From contig NZ_CP053707.1 in assembly GCF_013201035.1 (NCBI RefSeq), positions 1,798,001 through 1,862,000 on the forward strand: DNA of 64,000 nucleotides. The letters are read 5' to 3'. How positions within the stretch are numbered: position 1 is the stretch's first letter; every line of letters begins with the position of its first letter. Of this stretch, positions 8,314 to 15,063 are shown piece after piece. The notes under the pieces were generated by a model, which saw only the letters and a list, made by a program, of their open reading frames with translations, was not told the DNA's origin and did not search any database. A program made the translations under genes and the position numbers. This DNA is from Arthrobacter sp. NEB 688. Lineage in GTDB: Bacteria; Actinomycetota; Actinomycetes; Actinomycetales; Dermatophilaceae.

Positions 8314-9702
8314 TCAGGGCAGGGTCAGCTCGAACGCCGCGCCGGTGCCGGTGTCGAGCAGCCGCAGGTCCCCGCCGTGGGCGCGGGCCAGGCCGCGCGC
8401 GATGGGCAGGCCGAGCCCGGCGCCGCCCCGGTCGCGGGAGCGCGCCTCGTCGAGCCGGACGAGCCGCTCGAAGATGCGCTCGCGGTCCGCGCGCGGCACC
8501 CCGGGGCCGTCGTCGGCGACGACGACGCGGCCGCCCGGGCCGACGTCGAGGTGGACGCGTCCGTCGGGGCCGGCCGCGCGGCGGGCGTTGTCGACGAGGT
8601 TGGTCAGCACCTGCACGACCCGGTCGGGGTCGGCCTCGACGAGCGCGGGCCCGTGGGCGGTCCCGACGGTGACCGGGGCGCCCGGGCGCCGCACCGCGGA
8701 GGCGGCGACGTCCTCGGCGAGGCCGTGGAGGTCGACCGGGCGCCGCTCGAGCTCGACGCCGCGGTCGATGCGGGCCATGAGGAGCAGGTCGTCGGCGAGG
8801 CGGCCGGCGCGCTGCGACTCGCGCACCACCCCGGCGAGCAGACGCTCCCGCTCCTCGCGCTCGGGCCGGCCGAGGAGCAGCGCCTCGGCGGAGGCCTGCA
8901 CGCCGGCGAGCGGGGTCCGCAGCTCGTGCGCGGCCTCGAGGACGAAGTCGCGCACCCGGGCCTCGGCGGCGACGGCACGGCCCTCGGCGCCCTCGACCGC
9001 GTCGAGCATCTCGTCGAAGGCGCCGGCCATCCGGCCGAGCTCGGTACCCGGCCGGTCGGGGCGCAGGCGGCGGCCGCGGTCGCCGGCCGCGATGGAGCGC
9101 GCCGTCGTCGTCATCGTGTCGAGGGGGCGCAGGAGCCGGCCGGTGAGGAGCGCGACGAGCAGCGCGGCGACGAGCAGCACGCCGAGCGAGGACAGGGCGA
9201 GGACCCAGCGCACCTGGGTGAGGGTCTGCTGCAGGCCGCCGGCGTCGGTCGTCAGGAGCAGCTCGCCGACGGGCAGGCGGCGCTCGACGCTGTAGACGTC
9301 GCCGCTGCGCGAGACCGCGTCGCGCGCGGCCGGGCCCGGCTTCGGACCCGGGCCGGCGGGCGCCGTGGGGGCGGACGACGGGGCGGCCTCCTGCGGCCCG
9401 GCCGTCAGCACGCTCCCGTCCGAGGTCGTCAGCCGCACCGACACGCCCTCGCCACCGATCCGGTCGACGAGGTCCTGCGCCGACACCTGGTCCGCGAGGG
9501 CCTGCGCCACCGCGACCCGGTCGAGGAGGCGCTGCTCGAGCTGGCCCTGCGTGCGCGCGGTGAGGACCCGGTCGACGGTGACGGACAGGACGAGCAGCAG
9601 GACGACGAGCAGCGCCATGACCGCCGCGACGACCCGCCAGCGCAGCGAGCCCGTCCGCAGGGCGGGGGAGGGCTCGAGGGGCTCGGGCAGCGGGGCGCTC
9701 AC
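8314..9702 (-). CDS. HAMP-domain sensor histidine kinase
   Basis: 462-residue two-component sensor: a first membrane helix (about 23-44), an extracytoplasmic loop of about 120 residues with a Pro/Ala-rich stretch, a second helix (about 166-187), HAMP linker, then HisKA with phospho-acceptor H259 in EAAHELRTPL. The ATP-binding domain follows with N box (LTNLVDNARRAA), G1 (VADDGPGVP) and G2 (GAGLGLPIARGLA). GTG start overlapping the response regulator stop (GTGA) shows co-translation. The signal is unknown. Confidence 0.93.
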   Translation of the reverse strand: MSAPLPEPLEPSPALRTGSLRWRVVAAVMALLVVLLLVLSVTVDRVLTARTQGQLEQRLLDRVAVAQALADQVSAQDLVDRIGGEGVSVRLTTSDGSVLTAGPQEAAPSSAPTAPAGPGPKPGPAARDAVSRSGDVYSVERRLPVGELLLTTDAGGLQQTLTQVRWVLALSSLGVLLVAALLVALLTGRLLRPLDTMTTTARSIAAGDRGRRLRPDRPGTELGRMAGAFDEMLDAVEGAEGRAVAAEARVRDFVLEAAHELRTPLAGVQASAEALLLGRPEREERERLLAGVVRESQRAGRLADDLLLMARIDRGVELERRPVDLHGLAEDVAASAVRRPGAPVTVGTAHGPALVEADPDRVVQVLTNLVDNARRAAGPDGRVHLDVGPGGRVVVADDGPGVPRADRERIFERLVRLDEARSRDRGGAGLGLPIARGLARAHGGDLRLLDTGTGAAFELTLP

Positions 9703-10364
9703 GCCCGCACCACGTAGCCGATGCCGCGCACGGTGTGGACGAGGCGGTCGCCGTGCGCCTCCAGCTTCTTGCGCAGGGCCGAGACGTGCACCTGGACGAG
9801 GTTCTCGGCGACGTCCTCGTAGCCCCAGACCTGGGTGAGGATCTGCGTCGTCGACATCGTCCGGCCGCGGTTCTCGACGAGGAACCCGAGCAGCCGCAGC
9901 TCGGTGGCGGTCAGCTCGACCCGGTGGCCCGCGCGGGTGACGACCGCGCCGTCGAGGTCGACGACGAGGTCACCCACCTCGACGGTCGAGGGCACCCGAC
10001 CGAGCCGGCGCAGCAGGGCCCGCAGCCGGGCGAGCAGCTCGGCCATCGCGAAGGGCTTGGTCACGTAGTCGTCGACGCCGGAGTCGAACCCGCGCAGCCG
10101 CGAGGACACCCCGTCGCGGGCGGTGAGCATGACGACCCCGACGTCGCCGAAGCGGCGCACGACCCGTGCGAGGGTCGGCCCGTCGCGGCCGGGCAGCATC
10201 CAGTCGAGGACGACGAGGTCGGGCCGGAAGGCCTCGAGGTGCTCCTCCAGCGCGTCGCCGTCGGGGCGCGTCGCGACCTCGTACCCCTCGTCGCGCAGCG
10301 CGACGGCGACGGCCTCGCGGATGGCGTCGTCGTCCTCGACGAGCAGGATGCGTGCGGTGGCCAT
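9699..10364 (-). CDS. OmpR-family response regulator
   Basis: 221 residues: receiver domain (about 1-115) with acidic pocket D11/D12, phospho-acceptor D54 (VVLDWMLPG) and K103 (VTKPF), then an OmpR-type winged helix (about 125-221) with ELRLLGFLVENRGRTMSTTQILTQVWGY and VHVSALRKKLE. It is transcribed before the kinase. A CAGACT box (10376-10371 on the minus strand) ends six bases before the ATG, so the transcript may be leaderless. Paired TTGAGG sites sit at its -35 region, which points to autoregulation. Confidence 0.94.
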   Translation of the reverse strand: MATARILLVEDDDAIREAVAVALRDEGYEVATRPDGDALEEHLEAFRPDLVVLDWMLPGRDGPTLARVVRRFGDVGVVMLTARDGVSSRLRGFDSGVDDYVTKPFAMAELLARLRALLRRLGRVPSTVEVGDLVVDLDGAVVTRAGHRVELTATELRLLGFLVENRGRTMSTTQILTQVWGYEDVAENLVQVHVSALRKKLEAHGDRLVHTVRGIGYVVRA

Positions 10365-10385
10365 GGCTCCAGTCTGGGTCGCCGG

Positions 10386-10456
10386 CCTCAAGGTTTCCTC
10401 AATGTGTGCCGACCGGTCCCCGGCTTGAGGCTCGCTTGAGGATCGCTGCGCAGGCT
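10386..10456. promoter_or_regulatory. Divergent promoter region with two pairs of TTGAGG direct repeats
   Basis: Two pairs of hexamers lie between the response regulator and the proline-rich protein gene. On the minus strand TTGAGG occurs at 10402-10397 and 10391-10386 (11-bp step); on the plus strand at 10425-10430 and 10436-10441 (also 11-bp step). In each direction the copies end 20 and 9 bases before a CAnnnT -10 box (CAGACT at 10376-10371; CAGGCT at 10451-10456). Tandem sites one helical turn apart overlapping the -35 are the usual OmpR-family activator layout, so this is probably the binding region of the adjacent regulator. Confidence 0.65.
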
Positions 10457-10505
10457 CGATGTCGACGGCCCACCACCGAGGTGGGCCCCGTACCGAGGAG
10501 TCCCC

Positions 10506-11156
10506 GTGGACGACAACCTGTACCGCAACCAGCCCGACCGTGACCCGCAGTGGTGGGACACCCACGAGATGGCCGCGCTGCCGTCGTCGGCCGCGCCCGT
10601 CGCGCAGGCGCCCGCCCCCAGGAACCGCACCCGCTTCACCGTCGCGGCCGGCGTGGCCGCGGCCGCGCTCATCGGCGGCGGGATGTGGATGGGCGCGGCG
10701 TACGCCGACGGCCCGTCGACCCCGACGAGCACGACCGCCCCGTCCGCGGCGACGCCCTCGGACGGCGGATCCGGGACGACCGGCTCCGGGACGACCGGCG
10801 ACGGCACGACCGCGCCGTCCGACGGGGGCACCGGGACGACCGCCGGCAGCGACTGCGGGTGCGCCGCGCTGCCGGCGCCGCCGGCCCCGCCGGCCGGTGG
10901 CGAGGCGCCGACCCCGCCGAAGGACGGTGCCGCTCCCGCTGCTCCGAAGGACGGCGCCGCCCCCGCCGCGCCGAAGGACGGCGCCGCTCCCGCCGCGCCG
11001 AAGGACGGTGCCGCTCCCGCCGCGCCGAAGGACGGCGCTGCCCCCGCCGGCCCCGGTGCCGGCACCGCGCCCGCCGCGCCGACCCCGCCCACCGGTGGTG
11101 CGGACTGCGCGCCGGCTCCCGCCCCGTCGGCGGCGCCGTCGACCTCCGGCAGCTGA
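10506..11156 (+). CDS. Proline/alanine-rich exported or membrane-anchored protein
   Basis: 216 residues. A cytoplasmic N terminus of about 40 residues is followed by a hydrophobic segment (FTVAAGVAAAALIGGGMWMGAAYA, about residues 41-64) that could be a signal anchor. The rest is low complexity: Gly/Thr/Ser runs, then five tandem copies of PKDGAAPAA. Three cysteines lie outside the membrane segment (two in DCGCAAL, one in ADCAPAP). The GTG has a good ribosome site (GAGGAG about six bases upstream). It is divergent from the response regulator and shares its operator region, so it is a likely target of that two-component system. No known family recognised. Confidence 0.75.
   Translation: MDDNLYRNQPDRDPQWWDTHEMAALPSSAAPVAQAPAPRNRTRFTVAAGVAAAALIGGGMWMGAAYADGPSTPTSTTAPSAATPSDGGSGTTGSGTTGDGTTAPSDGGTGTTAGSDCGCAALPAPPAPPAGGEAPTPPKDGAAPAAPKDGAAPAAPKDGAAPAAPKDGAAPAAPKDGAAPAGPGAGTAPAAPTPPTGGADCAPAPAPSAAPSTSGS
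10917..11051 (+). repeat. Five tandem 27-bp repeats coding PKDGAAPAA
   Basis: Five adjacent 27-bp units starting at 10917, 10944, 10971, 10998 and 11025 each begin CCGAAGGACGG and code for PKDGAAPAA or a near variant (the last ends AG). Differences are almost all synonymous third positions, which suggests that copy number may vary between strains. Confidence 0.9.
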
Positions 11157-11229
11157 CCGGCCGACGGGCGAGCACCCGGCCCGGCGGACGCGCACGCGCC
11201 GCCGGGCCGGACCTCCGTACCGTGGACCC

Positions 11230-12081
11230 GTGCCCGAGTACGTGCTGCTCCTGTCCTGCCCCGACCGCCCCGGCATCGTCGCGGCCGTCACGACCCTGCT
11301 CTTCGAGCACGGCGGCAACATCGAGGAGAGCCAGCAGTACGACGACGTGCGCACCGACCAGTTCTTCCTGCGCATCCGCTGGTCGGTGGCGGGCGAGGAC
11401 CACGGGGTCGGGCGCTGGCAGGAGCTGCTGGCCCCCGTGGCCGAGCGGTTCGGGATGCAGTGGTCGCTGCGCGACGCGCACACGCCGTCCCGGGCGCTGC
11501 TCATGGTCAGCCGCTTCGGGCACTGCCTCAACGACCTGCTCTTCCGGTGGCGCAGCGGGCAGCTCAACCTCGAGATCCCCGCGGTCGTCTCCAACCACCG
11601 CGACCTCGAGCCGCTCGTCGCGAGCTACGGAATCCCGTTCGTCCACGTGCCGGTGACCGCCGACACCAAGGCCGAGGCCGAGGCGCGGCTGCGCGAGGTC
11701 GTCGCCGAGCACGACGTCGACCTCGTCGTCCTCGCGCGCTACATGCAGGTCCTCTCGGACTCGCTGGCCCGCGACCTCCAGGGGCGCGTCATCAACATCC
11801 ACCACTCGTTCCTGCCCTCGTTCAAGGGCGCGAAGCCCTACCACCAGGCGCACGAGCGGGGGGTCAAGCTCGTCGGGGCCACCGCGCACTACGTGACGCC
11901 GGACCTCGACGAGGGGCCGATCATCGAGCAGGACGTCGTGCGCGCCGACCACCGGATGACGCCGGAGGCGCTCGTGCGCGCCGGCGAGGAGGTCGAGTCG
12001 CGGGTGCTCGCGCGGGCCGTGCGGTGGCACTGCGAGTCGCGCATCCTCCTCAACGGGACGCGGACGGTCGTCTTCGACTGA
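11230..12081 (+). CDS. purU: Formyltetrahydrofolate deformylase
   Basis: 283 residues: an N-terminal ACT domain (VLLLSCPDRPGIVAAVTTLLFEHGGNI) followed by a formyl transferase domain with catalytic Asn-His (INIHHSFLPSFKGAKPYHQA) and Asp (VTPDLDEGPI). PurU hydrolyses 10-formyl-THF to formate and THF. In organisms that demethylate betaine, sarcosine or dimethylglycine it can relieve excess one-carbon units, which fits the island downstream, although this gene is several kb away from it. TACCGT at 11218-11223 ends six bases before the GTG at 11230, supporting this start and a leaderless mRNA. Confidence 0.93.
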   Translation: MPEYVLLLSCPDRPGIVAAVTTLLFEHGGNIEESQQYDDVRTDQFFLRIRWSVAGEDHGVGRWQELLAPVAERFGMQWSLRDAHTPSRALLMVSRFGHCLNDLLFRWRSGQLNLEIPAVVSNHRDLEPLVASYGIPFVHVPVTADTKAEAEARLREVVAEHDVDLVVLARYMQVLSDSLARDLQGRVINIHHSFLPSFKGAKPYHQAHERGVKLVGATAHYVTPDLDEGPIIEQDVVRADHRMTPEALVRAGEEVESRVLARAVRWHCESRILLNGTRTVVFD

Positions 12082-12102
12082 GCGTCCGGATTGCCCTGCG
12101 GC

Positions 12103-12270
12103 TCAGGGCGTCCGGTGCCGCGCGACGCCCAGGTGTGGCAGGTGGGGCGCCGGCCGCGGGATGCGGGGCAGGTGCAGCCGGCGCGGCTCGTGCTCGCGGC
12201 GCGCGAGCTGCTCCGTGGTCCAGTCCGACGGGGTGACGGCGCGGGCGATGCCCGGGGTGATGGTCCTCAT
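12103..12270 (-). CDS. Small basic hypothetical protein
   Basis: A possible 55-residue protein (MRTITPGIARAVTPSDWTTEQL...) rich in Arg, Pro and His at its C terminus, ending LPHLGVARHRTP. It lies immediately downstream of, and on the same strand as, the 149-residue hypothetical gene, so it could be the second cistron. No clear ribosome site or -10 is visible. A longer version from GTG 12315 is possible. Function unknown; coding status is uncertain. Confidence 0.35.
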   Translation of the reverse strand: MRTITPGIARAVTPSDWTTEQLARREHEPRRLHLPRIPRPAPHLPHLGVARHRTP

Positions 12271-12324
12271 GCCACTCAGGAGCACCGGCCGGCCGCCGGT
12301 GATACCCGGTGGCACCCGCGGGGC

Positions 12325-12774
12325 TCAGCCGCGCGAGGAGTCCTCGGGGGTCGCGGCGTGCCCGGCGCGTCCGGCGGTGCGCCGGTCCTCCTTCATCTCG
12401 GCCTCGAACACGTGCCGCCGACCGTCCATCAGCTCCTCGCGCGCGCGGCGCTCGTGCTCGCGGAAGGTGGCGTAGTAGCCGTCGTCGTACTCCTCGACGA
12501 CCTGGAAGGACCACCGGCCGGCGAGGATGTTGCGCCCGACGAGGTCGGTCTCGACGCGGTCGGCGAGCTCGTGGTGGCCGGCGTCGCGCAGCGCGTCGAC
12601 CGCCTCGCCGAGGGTGAGGTCGGCGGTGCCGCAGCGGCGGTGGAAGGCGTAGAGGTGGCCGCGGGCCTCCTCGACCACCTCGAGGGCCTCGGAGAGCTTG
12701 CCGAGCGCGGCGACGGTCGCGTCGCTCGTGCCGGAGGGTCGGGTGTGCGCGTCGTCGACGGAGTCGTGGGCCAT
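12325..12774 (-). CDS. Conserved hypothetical protein
   Basis: 149 residues, acidic and largely helical, with LSEALEVVEEARGHLYAFHRRCGTADLTLGEAVDALRDAG and VVEEYDDGYYATFREHERRAREELMDGRRHVFEAEMKEDRR. No signal peptide or membrane segment. A TAGCGT box (12786-12781 on the minus strand) ends six bases before the ATG, which supports the start. I do not recognise a characterised domain. Confidence 0.75.
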   Translation of the reverse strand: MAHDSVDDAHTRPSGTSDATVAALGKLSEALEVVEEARGHLYAFHRRCGTADLTLGEAVDALRDAGHHELADRVETDLVGRNILAGRWSFQVVEEYDDGYYATFREHERRAREELMDGRRHVFEAEMKEDRRTAGRAGHAATPEDSSRG

Positions 12775-12846
12775 GGACCGACGCTACGGCGGCAGCCCTG
12801 TGGAAAAGTCCGCGGCGGTCGGGCGCGTTTCGGCCACGCTCACGGC

Positions 12847-13281
12847 ATGAGCTTTGACGACCTCCCCGAGACCTGGCCCGACCTGCCCCTCGACGACCCG
12901 CTCCTCGCGGCCGACGTCGTCGACCTCGTCGTGGGCCACACCGACCGCGTCGACGGGTGCGCGGCGTTCCTCCTGCTCGAGCCCGACCTGCGGCTGCGGA
13001 CGCCGTTCCTCGTCGGGGGCACGGGCGACCACCGCGACCCGTGGGAGCTGCGTGACGGCCTCGTCGAGGCGCTGGCGCCGCTCGGGTTGGGTGGCGTGGT
13101 CCTCGCCCGGGGCCGGGACGGGTCGGTCCTCCTCACCGACGCCGACCGCACCTGGCACGAGATGGTCCTCGACGTCTGCCGGCGGGTCGACCTGCCCCTC
13201 GTCGCGGCGTTCGTCGCCACCCCGTCGGCCGTGCGGTCCTACCCCGGGCCGCTCAGCGCGGTCGGCGGCCTCGCCTCGTGA
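12847..13281 (+). CDS. Conserved hypothetical protein
   Basis: 144 residues (MSFDDLPETWPDLPLDDP...), acidic N terminus, then an alternating hydrophobic pattern (AAFLLLEPDLRLRTPFLVGG, GLGGVVLARGRDGSVLLTDADRTWHEMV). The middle resembles the fold of small RadC/JAB-like actinobacterial proteins, but I cannot assign a family. CACGCT ends six bases before the ATG. It lies divergent to the 149-residue gene and converges with the CGNR gene. Confidence 0.7.
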   Translation: MSFDDLPETWPDLPLDDPLLAADVVDLVVGHTDRVDGCAAFLLLEPDLRLRTPFLVGGTGDHRDPWELRDGLVEALAPLGLGGVVLARGRDGSVLLTDADRTWHEMVLDVCRRVDLPLVAAFVATPSAVRSYPGPLSAVGGLAS

Positions 13282-13306
13282 GCCGCCACCCGCCCCTGCC
13301 GCGGGC

Positions 13307-13879
13307 TCAGGCGGTGCGGGTCCGCCGGCGGTGGGCGGCGGCCTTGACGCGGTTCTGGCAGCGGGTGGAGCAGAAGCGCCGGTGGGTGTTGCGGCTCCTG
13401 TCGACCCACACCCGGTCGCAGCCCGACGCCTCGCACACCCCGAGCCGGGAGCCGAGGTCGCCGCCGATGGCCATCGCGAGCCCGGCGGCGATGCCGGCGG
13501 CCCACCCGCGGGCGAAGGTCGTGTCGGGCCCGTGGAAGTGGATGGCCCAGCGGCCGTCGGGGGAGCGGTCGAGCTCGGGGTGGGCCCGCGTGCGCCGGAG
13601 CATGCCGTTGACGAGGGCCGCCGCGGCGTCGTCGTCGCCGGCGTCCAGGTGCTCGACGACCTCGCGCGCCGCGTGGACCTCCGGCAGCAGGGCGGCGAGG
13701 TCGCGCGCCGACGGCCGGGGCTCGTAGCCGTCGTAGCGCACGGCCTCGACGACCGCGCCCCGCAGCGCGGCGCCCACGGGCGCCGGGTGCTCGCGGCCTC
13801 CGTCGGTCCCGGGGGTCAGCGCGTTGACGAGCCGGACGGTCGTGTCGAGCACCGCGTCGACGTGACTGTTGAAACGCAT
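13307..13879 (-). CDS. CGNR zinc-finger transcriptional regulator
   Basis: 190 residues. The N-terminal half is the ABATE domain (VDAVLDTTVRLVNALTPG...). The C-terminal zf-CGNR motif reads LGVCEASGCDRVWVDRSRNTHRRFCSTRCQNRVKAAAHRRR, with four zinc-binding cysteines. Such proteins are predicted DNA-binding regulators that sense small molecules through the ABATE domain. It is divergent from the MFS gene with start codons 26 bases apart, so it probably controls that transporter and itself. Confidence 0.88.
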   Translation of the reverse strand: MRFNSHVDAVLDTTVRLVNALTPGTDGGREHPAPVGAALRGAVVEAVRYDGYEPRPSARDLAALLPEVHAAREVVEHLDAGDDDAAAALVNGMLRRTRAHPELDRSPDGRWAIHFHGPDTTFARGWAAGIAAGLAMAIGGDLGSRLGVCEASGCDRVWVDRSRNTHRRFCSTRCQNRVKAAAHRRRTRTA

Positions 13880-13905
13880 GACGGAAGGTACCTACTCTCC
13901 ACGGT
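13869..13905 (+). promoter_or_regulatory. Promoter of the MFS gene, overlapping the CGNR start
   Basis: TTGAAA at 13869-13874 and TACTCT at 13893-13898 are separated by 18 bases; the GTG of the MFS gene begins seven bases after the -10, so the transcript should be leaderless. The -35 lies inside the first codons of the divergent CGNR gene. On the opposite strand TACCTT ends five bases before the CGNR ATG, with GTGACA 16 bases further upstream, giving two face-to-face overlapping promoters. Confidence 0.6.
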
Positions 13906-15063
13906 GTGTCACTGCTGAAAAAGCCTACGTCAGTCATCACCGTCCTCGTCGCGGCGCGCGTCGTCAACCGCCTGGGCGGGGCGGGGATGGGGTTCCTCGG
14001 GGTTCGCCTCACCCGCGACCTGGGGGTCCCGCTCGGCACGGCGTCGCTCGTCCTCGCGCTCTTCGGCGCCGCGACCATCCCGTCACGGGTGCTCGGCGGT
14101 GTCGTCACGACACGGTGGGGCGCCCGCGCGGCCCTCGTGGCCGGGCTGGCCGCGGCCGGGCTGGCCCAGGCGGTCGTCGCCGTCGGGGACTCCCTGCTCG
14201 TCGTCGGGTCCGGGGTCCTCGCCCTCGGCCTGGCCTACGAGGTGGTGGAGCCGGCGACGCAGACCGCCGTCGTCGCGGGCGTCGCCCCGGAGCGACGGGC
14301 CTCGCGCTTCTCCCTGCTCTGGGCGAGCCTGTCGGTGGCCGGGGTCGTCGCCGGTGTCCTCGCCGCCCTCGTCACGCGTTGGGGGGTCGGCGCCCTCTTC
14401 GCGGTCGACGCCGCGAGCAGCCTCCTCGCGGCGGCCCTCGTCGCGCTGCTCCTGCCCCGGCTGCCGCGCCCGGCCCGCGTGCCCCGGGTCTGGCGGGCCG
14501 CGCTGCGCCGCGACGTCCTCGCGTGGTCGGCGCTGTGCACCGTCTCGGCCACCGTGGTCATGGTCGTCGTGCTCGTCCTCCCGCTGGCGGTCGATTGGGC
14601 CGGCCACCCGCCGTCGACGACCGCCTGGCTCCTCGTCGCGGGCGCGCTGTCCGCCGTCGCGACCCACCGCGTCCTCGCGCGGGTCGAGGTCACGGCCCCG
14701 ACGCACCGGGTGCTCGCCGCCGGGTACGCGCTCCTCGCCGCCGCCCTCGCGTGCTGGGCGGTCGGGGGAGTGCCGGCCCTCCTGACCGGCGCCGTGCTCG
14801 AGGGCGCCGCCGGCAGCCTCGTCGTCGGCACCCAGCAGGCGGTCGCCTCCCGGCTGGCGCCGCCCGGTGCCGAGGCCGCCGTCATGACCGTCCAAGGCCT
14901 CTCGTGGGGCGTCGCCACGCTGCTCGCGCCCCTGGTCGGTGGGGCGCTGCTCGGGGTCGGCCCGCGCGTGCCGTGGCTCGCCGCGGCGGGCGTCGCGCTG
15001 CTCCTCGCCGCCGGCCACGCCCGGCCGCCGGGGGCGCTCAGGCCGGTGCGCTCGGCTGCGTGA
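13906..15063 (+). CDS. MFS transporter
   Basis: 385 residues with 10-12 hydrophobic segments and an MFS-like loop (GGVVTTRWGARAALVAGL) between helices 2 and 3. The sequence resembles drug/sugar exporters of the MFS. Substrate unknown. GTG 13906 is supported by a -10 box seven bases upstream. The last 26 bases overlap the 3' end of the convergent BCCT gene. Likely controlled by the CGNR regulator. Confidence 0.85.
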   Translation: MSLLKKPTSVITVLVAARVVNRLGGAGMGFLGVRLTRDLGVPLGTASLVLALFGAATIPSRVLGGVVTTRWGARAALVAGLAAAGLAQAVVAVGDSLLVVGSGVLALGLAYEVVEPATQTAVVAGVAPERRASRFSLLWASLSVAGVVAGVLAALVTRWGVGALFAVDAASSLLAAALVALLLPRLPRPARVPRVWRAALRRDVLAWSALCTVSATVVMVVVLVLPLAVDWAGHPPSTTAWLLVAGALSAVATHRVLARVEVTAPTHRVLAAGYALLAAALACWAVGGVPALLTGAVLEGAAGSLVVGTQQAVASRLAPPGAEAAVMTVQGLSWGVATLLAPLVGGALLGVGPRVPWLAAAGVALLLAAGHARPPGALRPVRSAA

